From Chromera velia (Eukaryota > Sar > Chromeraceae), in contig JAHBMJ010001964.1 in NCBI GenBank assembly GCA_018398765.1, positions 1 to 60,044 on the forward strand: a stretch of DNA of 60,044 nucleotides. Direction: 5' to 3'. The translations under genes were made by a program, and so were the position numbers. How positions within the stretch are numbered: the first letter of the stretch is position 1; each line of letters begins with the position of its first letter. A model generated the notes under the pieces. It searched no databases, had not been told where the DNA came from, and was given only the letters and a program-made list of their open reading frames with translations. Positions 36,015-49,709 of this stretch are shown here, in pieces.

Positions 36015-37300
36015 TAGTCAATGACCTGAATTTCCAAATGTTTCAGTTCCAGAGTATCAGATTACTTTTTTTAAAAGAGGGTAACATTCAATTGAATGGT
36101 ATGTAACAATATCCGAATATCGTCATTCGACCATGTAAAGCGTTTACTGTCATACATCGATCAAACTCTAGATCAAACCCGGTCTCTCATTTCAACAGAC
36201 TCATTTAATTTAAAATTAAAATATTTTGATAGAAAATCAATCAAAAATTTGCTGTATCCAAATCTATATAGATTCTATATATGTGGAATAAAAGCTGGAA
36301 CAAAAGGAAGTCACATGCCTAGTCATATGCCTAGTCACATGCCAAGCTAGATGTTAGGTCATAGCTTCAAAGGTCATAGATCAAAGGCGCAGTTAATTAT
36401 ATATTAATATATATAATAAACAATTAACTATCAACTTTTTAAAAGAAAACGAGATAGAACATGACCAAGAAGTTGAGAAGGTTATATTTTTATTTCAAAA
36501 TTCTATATATTGAACCTGTAATATGAGCGTCTAGCTGTCGAGTCAGTATCTACGGACGAGCTAATTAAGAGACGATTCCCGAACAAACGTATGCGAGCAC
36601 CTAGGCGAACGCTTCAACATTGTTATCATACACCGCCGCAATGATAAGAGCGTCGATACATTTTCGTGCGTTGCAAAACAGAGGTTAAAAGAAGTACGCG
36701 CATGGTACATAACGATTTGGCCACATGATTTGGCTAGAAATACGTTTCTGGTAGCATTTCTGTTACATGAATGCGTTCAATCAGACGGACAGTTTATCTG
36801 AGAGCAAGAGTGACGCTGCAAGACGGTAGAAAGACGGCGACTAGGACGGTGAATTGCCCTAAATTCGGCTAAATTACATATCGTGTAACACATGTAAATT
36901 ACTGCTCAAACTTGAAGCCGTCCCCCGGCAGTAGACCTCGATTAGAGCAAACCCTGAACATAAATCCTAATCCTACTTAGTAGTAATCCTAATCCTAATC
37001 ATAAAAGAGCAGACTCAGAGACTAAGTCAGAGCTGTGTACAGACTACTAGAGAGCTTAAATAATTAAGTACTAAAAAGATCTAGAAAAAGATGTATAAAA
37101 AATTTTTTACGGAGCATACTACAATCTGTATATAAACTAAACTGTAAAATCACCACTGCGGTATATTAATTACATTATCATGTATATTTACTAGTATATT
37201 AAAGCTTCTGATACTTTTATTAGTTGTTGCAACTTTGCACAGGAGTCTTTAAGTTTCTCTTCTTGTGAATGTTTCTGAGTCACTTGTGTTAACAGATCGA
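36015..37300. other. AT-rich convergent intergenic block
   Basis: The longest AT-rich block in the window lies downstream of the ACOT9-like stop, facing the uL3 gene. It includes TCACATGCCTAGTCATATGCC-like short repeats near 36311-36345, an ATATTAATATATATAATAAA stretch near 36398, and AATCCTAATCCT repeats near 36963-36998. No credible open frame is seen. Confidence 0.7.
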
Positions 37301-37961
37301 GTGATTGTCGCCAGAGAAATTCGCACAGCTTTGCTGCAAGTCGCCACTCCACCGCCCCACTATTTGTTCCCTTCCACGAGTGCATTTCGATCGACGTTTC
37401 TCGGAATCACATCTTCATCCCACTGAGGAATTCAGAAAGAAACTTAGAAAACGAAGACTAAGGAACCCCACCCGTCCACCCTCTGCTCCAAGAAGACCCA
37501 GGAAAGAGACATCAAGGACCAGAGAGAGTCCCAAGAAAGCCAGAAGGGAAGGAAGGAGGACCGAACAAACCGGGAGTACAAGCCGCTCGGCGGGGGTCTT
37601 AAGCCTGGGCCTGCAAAGAATTGAGCAAAACAAAATGACGTCAAGCGCAGCAGAGCAGCATACAAAATCCACGCGCCGAATTTCTGTACTTCCGTTACTC
37701 TCTTGTCTTCCACTTACGGATGTGATCAAAGCGCTTTTCCGTCTTCCCACCCAAGCCCTGCCGAGCCACTGAGCGCGCCTTCTTGAAGACATGCAATGGC
37801 GAGGCTGAAGGAAGAACTTCGGTGCACTCTCTTCACCACCCCCCGTTCTATAGTTCACACATCTGCACCTTCATTCAACGTCTAAACTAGGGCTTCGCGG
37901 CCCTCCCCACCACAGTATGTTCCTTGGAGACTACGACCAGCGGACGTTACTGGTTTACAGG
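37301..37961. other. uL3 3' flank, no secure gene
   Basis: Composition is balanced again. Open frames occur on both strands (a basic Arg/Lys-rich one on plus, 37305-37772). A minus-strand frame ending at about 37696 reads KKARSVARQGLGGKTEKRFD, which looks protein-like, but I found no in-phase exon to attach it to. I leave it unassigned. Confidence 0.3.
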
Positions 37962-40520
37962 TTACACTCTGGCCTGCAACTGCTCTCTGTGTGTGTCATT
38001 TCCTCCTCACTTGACGGACCCCCTGCTCCCGATTCCCTCCCCTTCCTTCCCCCCCCCCTGCTTTCCTGCCTGCATTACCTTGGCTGTCTTGTTAAGGGTG
38101 ACAAGTTTCTCTTGATTCGGTGACTGATTATTTATTATTTACACGGCAGTGAATATTCATACCTGAATTTGCATCATCGGGTTCTTCCGACCGACTGAAT
38201 GACTGACTGACCTCCTCCTTCTTGGTTCTTCCGAAGAACTTGAGCTTTTCCTCTGCGGTCTGGAAGCGCCCGTGACCCCACTTGGAAGCAGTGTCGATGA
38301 ACTTCAGAGCCACCTGCTCCAGAGCCACGCGAGAGGTCTGCAAGCAAACAGGCAGGCAGGCAGCCAGGCAGGCAAGCACACACAGAAAGATAGATAATCA
38401 GCATCCATGAATGAATAGAATTCAAGTGAGTCATCATAAGTGAACAACCAAATTGGAGTCTGATGCGCCTGCTGGCTACGGGAGAGGACAGCCCTACGCT
38501 TAAGACCAGACAGCCAGTAAGAATGAATACTGGCCCGTTGAAAAGCCATCCCGCGAAGAGAGAACGAAATACTACCCGCCAGAGATAACGAGGCAGAGCA
38601 GCCCTTTTCCACGACACCTGATCTCCTCTATCGCAGCGCTGGAACACAAAAGAGAGAAGCAGAGGTGAAAAAACCGCATGAAGAAGACAGATTCTTCTTC
38701 CGACCCGTCCCAGCCAGCCAGCAAGGAGGCAAAGAAAAAGCGACGCTGCTGAGAGACAAATAGAGAGAGAGACAGCCCTCCCTACCTGCTCGACGAGAGT
38801 CTTTCTGAGGGTGATGACTCTCTTCTTGGGTCCCATGACGCATCCCTTAAGCATCAACCAGTCCTCGTTGACCTCTCCGTAGTGGGGGAAGCCTCCCATG
38901 GGGGTGATGGCCTTCTCAGTCACGTCGTTCTCAGTCATGGCACCAGCCTTGTCACCGGCCTTTCCGATGCGGTAGATCTTCTTGTTGCGCTCAGTACGGT
39001 GGTGGTAACCGTTCTGACCGGCTCTGGGGACCTGGAACTGCATGCGGGCAGGGTGCCAGGCACCGACGCACGCCACCTTGCGGAGACCTCTGTGGGTCTT
39101 GCGAGGAAGTCTGGTGACTCCCCATCTGGTGACGACACCCTCAGTTCCCTTACCCTTGGTGATTCCGATGACGTCGATCATCTCGTTCTCGGAGAACACC
39201 GCGGAGACGGGGATCTCCTGCTCGAAGAACTGCTGGCAGAAGTCGACCTGAAAAAATCAACAGAGAGAGAAAAGAAAAGAGAGGTAAGGATGGAAAGGAC
39301 AAAATTGGGAATGAAGATGTTGAAATGCCACCTCGTATGTTCTTGGTGAAAACCGACCAGGTTGTGTGAAGAGCCGACAGAAAAAACGAAAAGAAATAGA
39401 AAAAAACTTCGGAAAAAGAAAACGCGTGGAAGGCTTAGAGCAGATCAAGGGGGAGAACACAGCGTATGTCTTTGTAAGTCACCCCGCCGTATGCTGCCCG
39501 TGTGCTAGGTCGATGGTGAGAAGGTGCAGACGGTGGAAGGCAGGAGTTACGGAGGATGAAAGAGCCAGAGAGACAAATTAGACTGCGCCAAGATGGAATG
39601 GAAACAGAAAACACCAGACAGACGGCAGGGTAGCTAGATCGCTTCTCCAAGCAGATGTAGATTTTTCTCTCGGGAACCCCCCCCTCGCAATGAAGACATA
39701 TTGGCCCCTTCTCCCTTCTTTCCAATCCTGGGTGTCTCACTTTGACCCCTGTCCTCCTTTCCCCGTCCCACTCAAAGACGCAGATACAGACACACATACA
39801 GCAAATGGCCTTGCCCTGCGTGCCCTGCTTCCTTCATCTGCTCCCAGCGTCGCACACCAGGCCCTCTCGGAACTCGACGAGAAAACAAGCACTTCCTCAC
39901 TGTACAAACAGTGCGTTCGATTCCCCTCTGCTTCTCCATCGCCCGATTTGCTGCGGCCCCTCTCGTCGCAAAGGCAACCAACCCTCCGTTCCTCCCTGAC
40001 ATTCCTTTCTCGCCGTCTCCCCACTGCTGATTTCCCCCCCTCAATTCTCCAGCAAAAGCTCCCTCCCATCCTTCACTGCCCCCCCCCGCACGTGGGTCGG
40101 GATCCCCCCCGCCTTGGAGATCATCAGATTTCAAGATTGTGTCACTCAGCCTTTTGTAAATCGAAAAAAAGGGTATGTTCCTCCCAGCCAGTACAGCTGA
40201 ATCATCACATGTGTTTGAATCTTTTATGCGTACATGCACTTCCAGCCTTCCCATGCAGCCCCAAGCCCCCTCGATCCCCCTTACTCACTCACCTTGTCGG
40301 AGATGGAGCCTCCGTTGATCTGGACTTCCATCAGGTGGGCCTTCTTGGATCTGAGCTTCAGCTTGCCGATCTGCAACCAGACAGGCAGGCAGGGGAAACA
40401 AAACATGAAGAAAGGTAGATGGATAAATAATCAATGCAACCAGGCAGACAGCCGTGCGCGCGCGCGCGCACGCACGCACACACACACATACACACACATA
40501 CACACACATACACACACATA

Positions 40521-40584
<64 letters not shown>

Positions 40585-41825
40585 TGTACCGACCCTATTC
40601 TGAGATAGAGAGGGCACACACACACACACACACGCACACACACACACGAGAGAGAGAGAGAGAGAGATACAGAGAGACAGAGGGAGACAGAGACAGAGAC
40701 GTACCTGGGTGTGGCAAATGGCGCGGATAACCTGGCAGTACTCCTTTGCACGTGCCACCTCCTTCTGCTTGCGCTCGGGGTTGTCAGTGCTCATCTTGGC
40801 GTACTTGGTGAAGGCCTTCTTCTTGGACTTGTACCTGAACGACATGACATCACCGCACAAAGCCATACAGAAGTCATACGCAAACTCCAAAGACAGGCAC
40901 AGAAAGAGTGTTTGTTCATTTCGAGTCACACGGGAGTGGATTGAAATGAGAAGAAGCTGGATCTCCTCTTCTGTCGTTTTTGTCCTCTCACCAATGGTCT
41001 CCTCTTCTGTACTCTCACCAATGTAGCGCTGTAATTATCACCCAGGCTGAGTGCGGCGTGGCCTTCCATCCATCCATCCATCCAGAGGGCTGGCTGAACA
41101 GCAGGCGAACCTCAGCAAGAGCGATCTTGCCACCGCCTTGCTCTGCCCCTCAAAATAAGTGCACAGCGGAGAGATGCACCTCCGCCGGCGAGCGCTAATC
41201 GAATCAAGGGGTTACCACAGAGACACAGTCACACAGAGCAGGGTGAAGGAGGCCAACAAAAAGGATTGCACCGGACCCACCAGTTCTTGTAGAAGCGCCT
41301 CTTGCACTCGTCACTGATGTGGGAAGCCCACACAGTGGTGAGTGCCTTGAGACCCTGGGGAGTCTCGACGTAGCCGACGAAGCCCACGCAGCGCATGGGG
41401 GGGGCCTCGAGGATGGTGGCGGCCTCAACAACCTCCTTCTTGTGGAGCTCTGCGGGGAAGAGAACGTGAGAATATGGTAACCGTGAGACGCAAAAAAAAA
41501 AGAGAGCAAAAAAGCACTCGGACAGAGAAAAGCTTTGACTGACTGGAGCCGGGCTTATCCACATCGCGGACGACGTGGGTCATCCCTGCCTTGTAGCCCA
41601 TGAAGGCGGTGAAGTGGGGCTTGGCGGAGGCGTCATCCTTGGGGAAAGCCTTCACTGCAAGGAGAACAAAGCGGAGGGGAGGGGGAAATGAAAGGACTAC
41701 CTTTGTGAAACGTGAGGATGGAGAAGGTTCGGCTACTGACCCTTTCCCTGATGGCGCTTGCAGCGCTTCCTGGGGAGGAAGGCCAGCGAACCGTGGCGGG
41801 GTCTCTCGAACTTCCTGTGCGACAT
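37962..41825 (-). CDS. RPL3: 60S ribosomal protein uL3 (RPL3), about eight exons
   Basis: uL3 sits near the peptidyl-transferase centre of the large subunit. Exons: 41825-41741, 41654-41544, 41449-41281, 40834-40705, 40370-40293, 39247-38786 and 38337-38212. All are GT-AG and in phase, giving 387 codons. Diagnostic segments include [104 protein letters not shown] and [20 protein letters not shown]. The yeast protein is also about 387 residues, so only a few codons should remain. After KKEE there is a strong GTCAGT donor at 38211. The best small last exon I see is 37973-37962 (Ala-Arg-Val-stop). If unspliced, the frame runs to 38128. The identity is certain; the last exon is not. Confidence 0.95.
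40448..40690. repeat. Compound CA/GA microsatellite containing a 32-bp shared motif
   Basis: uL3 intron 4 holds GC, CA and GA repeats. Embedded at about 40583-40614 is a non-simple sequence whose sense-strand core is CTCTATCTCAGAATAGGG followed by TCGGTACATC. The same core is repeated many times in the DUF900 gene intron at 49633-50430, in the same orientation relative to transcription. Confidence 0.9.
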
Positions 41826-42300
41826 CCTGCCTTTCTTCTGGGATCTCAGCAGAGGAGGAAGTTTTCCTCGAATGAAAAGAAGTTGGGTCGAGCGGTTTCT
41901 CTCTCCCCAGAGCATGCGCCGCCGGGATCATGCAAATAAATCTCAAGCCGGCCCCGGCCCGGCCCCGGCTTTTGGAGCCCGGCACTGCGGCCCACCGCGC
42001 GGCGCATGCGTACGTGGGCCCCGGCATGCCATGCCATGATCGATGCAGATCTTCGCGGTACCACGCCAACTTCCAGGTATACGTCGAGTGCGTGAGAGGC
42101 TGAGGCTCCTGGTGTTACACTCATGAGCACCTGCACGATACCAAAGATCGGGTAAGAGTTCAAGCCACGAGGCCGAACAGCACGCGAGAGACGAGGTCTT
42201 GCTTCTGCGCTCAGATTGCGGTCTTGAGAGAGACCAAACTCACTGTGTCACTCAGACTGGCATCGATCCTGCATAGGCACGTGGCTAGCTGGTCAGAGAG
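41826..42300. other. Divergent intergenic region (uL3 / DUF900 protein)
   Basis: This 475-bp region lies between divergent starts. It is GC-rich near 41940-42030, with GGCCCCGGCCCGGCCCC and CGCGCGGCGCATGCG. It probably contains both promoters. GC richness here contrasts with the AT-rich convergent regions. Confidence 0.45.
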
Positions 42301-45300
42301 ATGACAGAGCCCGGGCCACAGGCCATTCAGGTCACAAAAGACCTGATCCCAACCATTCGCTTGATGGACTACAGACAGGTGCGCAGGCGCTTGAGGGGGG
42401 TACGTGGGAAGGTCCCCCTCTTTCGTCCCATCATGGTGGTCCTCTTCTGCCTGGTGCTTCTGAACTACATCGTGTTTGACATCAGGAAGGACACCAAGAC
42501 AGCCTCCACTCAATACGACGAGGGCGATCAGGTCAGCTCCCCGAACTGATTCCAGCTGCGTCCTACACAGCCACCCACTCCGCCATCTCATATCGCGAAT
42601 GCATCCGTATGTGTCTTCCCCTACATCTCTGACCAGGTTTTTGATCGGCGCGTCTGCTTTCCTGCCTTCCTGTTGGCCTGTCAGCTTATCTCCAACCTGC
42701 GTGCCTGCCTTCCTGCCTGTCCGCCCATCTGCCAGAGGGCCGGCTTGCCTGTCTGCCTTTCTGTCTGTGTCGACGGCTCCTGGCTGTCCTCACGTGCTTT
42801 TGTCTGTCTGTCCGTGGATGCAGCAAGCACTTGGCGCGGGTCCTTCAAAATTATTCAAGACCACACGAAGGGCCCTCAGGCAATTGAGCAACGCTCTGGA
42901 GCCAGTCGCAGCTTTCTTGCGCTCCTCTCAGAGCTCTTCGCCCGCATCGGAAAAGCAGAAAGTGTCCGAGAGAAGAAAGGAAAGGGAGAGGGAAAGGGAG
43001 GACAGCTTGGCGGTAGGGGACACTTTTGGGGACACGCTCGATTCTCCTTCTTCTTCTTCCTCTTCTTCACCGCCTGCGCGTGTCTACTCGATAGGAGTCA
43101 AGTTGAGAGACAATTCGTGGGGGTGGGTGGTGGTTGAACTGGTCGGCCTCTTCATAGTCGTGCGGATCCTCTACTGGTTCGCCACATGGCAGCTCACTCG
43201 GTCGTTGCAGTGGGCAGAGTTCCTCAGTTGGATCTGCATTTTCGTCTTTCTTCTCGACCAGTTATCGCTTTGGTGGTATGGTCCGGACCAGGGGGGAATC
43301 CTGCCTCCTGACTGGAAAAAGGTTGGTCCGTCAGCCAAGTCGATCAAAGCAAAGAGCAAGAAAATAAAAGAAAGGGGCGGCACCTTTCGGAAAGAAAAAG
43401 AAGCAGAGCCAGAAGCAATGAGAAAGACGGTCTGTGTCTGACGAGCAGAAGGAAAGCTTCAGAAGAACGGCAGACCGCGCAGACATCTTTGTGGGTGACA
43501 AAAAATGACTCGACGCGCTGTGCAAGGAAGGTTGGGTAGGGCCCCCCTTCTCCCCCCCGCTTGAAATGTGTGCATACAGAGTCCATAAATCTGCTCTCTT
43601 CTTCCCTGAAGTCCAGAAATCTGCTTGGTCTCCTCTGCTAAATTCTCCATTCCTTCAATTCTTCTCTGCAGAGCGGCATTTTGATTCCCGGCATCAACGC
43701 GAGAATGACTCTCTTCTGGGTCTATGTGTTCTTTCAGGTGGGTACGTCGGTCGGTCGGTATGTCTGTCTGTGCCCACCTGCCAATCCACCCTTCCATTCA
43801 TATGTAATCTTGCGAGTGCGTTCTCTCTTCCTTTTCTCCCCGCTGGGTACCTGACTGAAGGACTGACTGCACCTTCAGCTGAGCCAATGAATGCTTAACG
43901 CGGCTTTGGCTGGGTTCCTGTAGCGTGCAAAAGTGCTTTGAAAGGTAAAAAGAAAGGCACAAGATCGAGGTTCGTCTTTTTTTCGCTGAGGCTGGAAAAA
44001 TATTGCACGCGTACGTAAAAACACACACCGTCCATGGTTGAGCGTTCGTCCATGCAGGTGGTCGTCTTTGTTGGGTCCTGGCTGTGGGTGAAGTACCTGC
44101 CTGAACTGACTGCCAGGGGTCGGTGGTTGAATGCTTTGGAGACGTTTGAGCAGGTCGGTCGGCTTTGATCTCTTCCTAGCTCTCTCTCTTTTCTTCTCTT
44201 TTTCTTTGTTCATCGTTTTCTGTTCGTGTGTTTGTGTTTTCCTGTTTCTCTTCCTGTCTGCCCCCTCCTCGCCATAGTTCTCTCCCTTTCCTCTTCGGCT
44301 TTTGTTTCTGTTGTAGAGTGTTTGATCAGCTCTCTGCCTCGATCCATGGCGTGTGTTCTCATTCTTCCTCTGGAACAACCTTCTTTCCATGCATGGTTCT
44401 CGTCTGTCCTTCGGATGAAGGCACATGAAAATGTGCTGACAGTCTCTTCTGAACAGACAGAGTATCTGCACGCCTGCACGGAGCGTCGGGAAGAAGTGAG
44501 GCCCTTTCATTTCATTTGTCTTTCACTCCGTCTTCGATTCGTCCGTCTGCAGGCTTACGGTGGCCGTGCCGGGTTCACTTTGAAGCGAAATGCCTACTTT
44601 CTCTGCAACACCACCTGCTGCTGCGTCGACGCCATCAAGCAATACTCCATTCGTCTCTTCAGAAGTATTTCGAGGGCAGCAGGATGGGGTCAGTGCGTGC
44701 GTCAGGCAGTCAGTAGAGCAATGATTTGTTTTGTTGTGTTTGTACGCTGACTTGCTTAAATACTCTCTCTGTTTTTCTTTCTCTCTTTCTTACTTTGCGT
44801 GCTTTGAGGCGAGAGCTGATGATCCCCTTTCTTTCGGAGAGGCGGAGAGGCGACAACATGCAGTTGCAACATCACCATGAAGTGAAAATGAAACTTCTTT
44901 TTTGTTCCTTGTGTGTGGGGGGGGGGGAGCAGGCAACAGTGAACGCCCGTTCCAACAGACGATCAACTACCGAGGGCGGGTGGACGAGAACGGACTCCCA
45001 GACGGATACGGAGAGTGGGAGGAGTCCCAGGCACACGGGGAGAGACTACAGGTGAGCGAGTCCGGTCGTTGGAGGACTGTAACGATCTAGTGCTTCTTCG
45101 CGTTTCATCGACTGAAGGAAGTTGTCAGGGCTGATCGAATCGGAATGCAGGGGTCCGAGGCGGCGCTTGCTGTCTTCTTCCCGCTTCTTCCTTTCCTCTG
45201 TTGTCTTGATTGGTGGTGCGGCGATGATCAAAGCGACAGGGCACGCGTCTGTGTCTGTGCCCGTCTCTAAGTGTATCCGTGTATGAGTGATTCTGTCGAC

Positions 45301-48300
45301 TGGCCAATGAATGATCGATCTGCTTCCTGTGAGTACGAGAGGAGGATCGATGCAGGTTTGTCGATGCATGAGGCGTGTGTGCGGTTTTATCTATTCATCA
45401 ATGCAGAAGGGCTGGAAGAGGCAAACACAACAATTACTCTTGAAGAGACAAGACAAAAAGGGAAAGTGCGGATAAGCCCATTCATGCGCACCCTCTTCTC
45501 GTACAAATCCCGTGGATGGTTGCAATGTAAACGCTCATTTTGTGCCTTTCACCGTCCTGTTCTGTTTGCTTGCAGGGTTTCTGGTGGCGTGGGTTCCCTG
45601 TGGGCCCTTTTGTTTCACAGGAGACGGGAAGCGGCAGCATCTTCGTGAATCTTCGAGTCGGATTTGCTTCCTGCCGGGGGGGGGACTGGTCTGGGGTCGA
45701 TTGGGGTGTTGCGGCTGTGGAGTGCTCTGTGTCTGGAACTTTCTTTTGCGACTTCCCTCAAGTCCTCTTCTTTGACCCGAAGGTGGGCTGTGGGCTGCGG
45801 GAGGGAAGGAAGGAATTGAGTCGGTGCATGTTCAAATTTGTCTGTGGTGTTGTGTGGTGCCCTGCTTTACAGTCTGGGGTGCAAGGCACGGGTGGCATGT
45901 TTGCCTGTTGTCTGTGAGATAGATGCAGAGTAACAATCGAATTTGGTATGTTGGTATGTTTAATTCCTTCGTTTCTTCGATAGAATTCTCAGCTCTTTTC
46001 GTCGCGAGGGAAGAGAAACCCATACAGGGAGACAATTTACGAGAAAACAAAATGCTTGCTTGCATTTCTTTTTCTATGTATGTCACCTCTTACCTTGTGT
46101 GCTTCTACGTACACCTGCAGGTACCACTTTACAGCAGCCCTCCCGCGGAAAGAGCACTGACAGACAGAGTGGCCGGAGGGGCGGGAGATCTTGAGGAGGG
46201 TCGCGGTGCCCCCCTGGTTTCCCCTCCGGTGAAGAAGCAGAGGCACAACGTGATGAGCCTGGGTGGCCTGTTCACAAAGCGGGAGGCTGAGGGAATAGGA
46301 GCGGGTCCCCTCTGGGTTCTCACAATGCTGGCTCCTTTGGTAAGTCTGTCTAGGTCTCCCTCCGGCTTGCTTGTCTTTCTCGCTTCTCTCCCGTCTGTGT
46401 GTCTGCCTGTCAGTCTGCATGTCCGTCTGTTGTCTACATGAAGGGAAGGTTGGAAAAGAAAGAAGGAAACATATGAGCTCTCCGTCCGTCCGTCCCTGTT
46501 TTTGGACTACCGTGCGCAGACTTTTTGCCTCTCTCTGCTTTCTTTCCTTCTGTGAGACTTCCATGTGCCCCTCCGCTTTTCTTTGTAGTTGACGAAAGTT
46601 TGATCTCTTCTTTCTATCCTTTCTGGCTTGCTTCCTTGGTTGGATGATTGATGAGATGAATGCATGCAGACAACGATGGTGATCTCTTCTTTCTATCCTT
46701 TCTTGCTTGCTTCCTTGGTTGGATGATTGATGAGATGAATGCATGCAGACGACGATGGTGATCTCTTCTTTCTATCCTTTCTTCCTTGCTTCCTTGGTTG
46801 GATGATTGATGAGATGAATGCATGCAGACAACGATGGTTCCAGAGAACCCGGCCCTCCCTCCTGCCTCGTCAGCCAAGGGGGGTATTGGACGATCCAACA
46901 CTCTGCAGAACCTCCCCCCTCTCCCCCCCCGTGTGAGTGCTCCCTCCTCTCCTGCTAAGGGCCACTCAACGCACCAACAAGGCAGAGGGTCTGCCCACGC
47001 GTCCCCATCGCAGTCCTTTCTCCGTTCCAAGTCGCCGTCTCCTCAACCGATACACTCAGCAGCAGCAATAGAGAGTGCCGGGGTGAGGAGACACAAGACG
47101 GAAGCGTCAACAGCGGGTGGGGGGCCTGAGACCTCGGAGGCCATCCGGACGACTGCTCTACCCGTGCCGTCCACAGGGGCTGGTGCAGGGGCGGGGTGGG
47201 AGAAGCGAAGCGAGCAGTCGGGGGGGGAGCATGAGGACGAGAACGTGAACATGCACTACAGAGCATCTGCGCCCTTTATGCACGTCAGTCAGTCAGTTTA
47301 GGTGATGCATGCGCTCTTGTTCATTTTTCTGAGAGAGAGTTTGTCATATGATTAGTTAGTGATGAGATGAAGTGGTAAGGGCGGCGTGCCCAGCCAGTTG
47401 AAGTTTGATCGTCTCCTCAAAGGCAAGCAAGGGTGAAGAAAGGCAGACAAGAAAGGACGAGAGATGGGCAATTTCGATTATGCAAACGGGCCACGGGAAG
47501 AACTGTTAGTCATTCCTTCCTTTGGCCGTTACGTTCTGACTCCTCTTCTTTTTTTTCTCGTCTGTTCTCTCTCTCGTCTGATTGTTTTGTTTGCTTCTTC
47601 TCCCTTTGCACATCTGTGCGCGACTCCCCTCCCTCGGACCCTTCTATGCTGTCCTGGCTGTCTGTCTGTCTGCCTCCAGTCCTTCCTGAGCGGAGGTAGA
47701 GCATCCCAGGGAGAGGTCGAATTTCCTCTTCCCCGCACTCCCACGGCGGCGGCTGCCGTGGGAGGTACGGGCGGGGCGGCGCATCCTGGGGGTCCCACTG
47801 GGTCTTCGTCCGGCGTCGCGTCTCTCTCAAAGGATGGCCTCTCTCAGAGGAGGCAGACGTTCGTGGATCGGTACTCAGACATCTTCCGCAAACACGCGTC
47901 CTTCGCAGACTCCCTCCTGCAGCAGCATTCTCTCTCTGCTGACGCAACCGCGGACCCGTCAGCGATCTCCCAGCGGAATTCGGCGCCCCTGCTGCAGTCA
48001 GAGGCGGAGGGGGGCTGGACAGAGGCAGAGGAAGAAAAGGAGACAGCAGCAACAGCACCAGGCAGCTCTTCTAGCTCGGCCTCGGCCTCTTCTTCTGCTT
48101 CTGCAGGGCCAAAGCGGCGTTGGCGTTGGAGCAACCTCCTGACGCGTGTGCGGGGGACTGCGGCTGGCACTTTCCTCGGGCCTGAAAGCGGGGGTACAGA
48201 AGTCGTCGTCTTCGTCCATGGCTTCAACACATCTCTCTCATGGGTGAGTGAGTGCACGCACTCGGGAAGAAGTTCGTGAGTAAGGGCACTGGTTCCTCGC

Positions 48301-49660
48301 TGTTGATGAATTTTGCTTCTCTCTCTCTCACACACACACACAGTGGACTGTGGTGCTCTGCTGTGCCTGTGCGCTGATTGATGCTTTCTTTCAGGGTCTG
48401 TCCCAAATGGGCCAGCTGCTCGCGTTTGCCAAATTCCCCCAAAGAATCCGCCCGATCGTCTTCAGCTGGCCTGGGGACTTGTGCGGTAGTCTCTCTCCTG
48501 CCTTCTACACTGTGGCAACGAAGAGAGCACACAAACCTGAAATCCGAAAGGCCTTCACCACTTTCATGTGCACCCTGGCTGAAGCAGGTCGGTCAGCTGG
48601 TTGGTTGGTTGGTTGGTCAGGAAGGGAGAGTGAGGGAGTCATTGATTGATTGATCGTCGATGAGGTTCAACTTCTCTGTCCGCCCGTCTGTCTGAATGCC
48701 CAGCAAGGGAGGGAAGGAGGGAAGAGTCATCACGGCTCAAAAGGAGGCGAGTCTTTCTGGGACTTTTTTTGAGTCGAGCAAGAGGCAGCCGTCTCTTTCC
48801 CTTCCATTCTCGCAGATGATGTTGATGACTGAGGATTCCTTCTGGCCCTTTTTTCTTAATCAATTGCAGGAGTCACTGACGTCCACCTTCTGAGTCACTC
48901 TGCCGGTGCCAGGACTTTCTTCAATGGAATGAATGGGTGCTACGAGAGCGGGTTGGTTGGTTGGTGAGGGGCTGGAAAGCGCAAAGCGCGCGTTTTTTCT
49001 CTTCTCACGTCTCCCCTTTTTTCTTCATTACTGTCTGCTTTAGTTTTTTATGGCTCCCCTTTCTCAATGATTCTCTGACCGGCTGAAAAGTGATGCTACT
49101 TGCTTTCACCTCTGGCGAGTATCCATTTGGAGAGACGCGGTTGCGCGTTTTCTCGTCTTTCCTCATTTCGACGCCTTCACAATCTTCAGCAGTCTGAATT
49201 CCTTGTGATCCTGTTTGGTTTCCCTTTCTCCTCCCTGTGCTGCTACCGCTGCTTCTGCAGTGTTTTTGCAATCGCAAATCGCCCCGGCAAGAAGCAAGGG
49301 GGAGGGGGCCGAGGCGGACATTTGGGGGGGCGTAAGAAGGGGGGGGAGGGCGGGGAGGCTGCCGATGGAGACTGGCGTGGCAGTATTCGGGTGCTGTCAA
49401 CGATCCTCCTGAATCCCGACTACCCTTTGGAGGAGTTCGTCAAAAATGTCTGTCTCTTTGTTTGTCTGTCTGTTTTTCAGTGTGTCTCTCGCGCTGAGAG
49501 TGAGGTTTGAATCGGTGAAACTTCGGAAATCTTTGGTCATGTCACCTTGACAGAACTTCAATCGCTTATCCCTCTTCCACTTCCTCGGTGTGCGTGTACG
49601 TGTGTGTATGTATGTGTGTGTGTGCGTGTATGCCCTCTCTATCTCAGAATAGGGTCGGTA

Positions 49661-49709
<49 letters not shown>

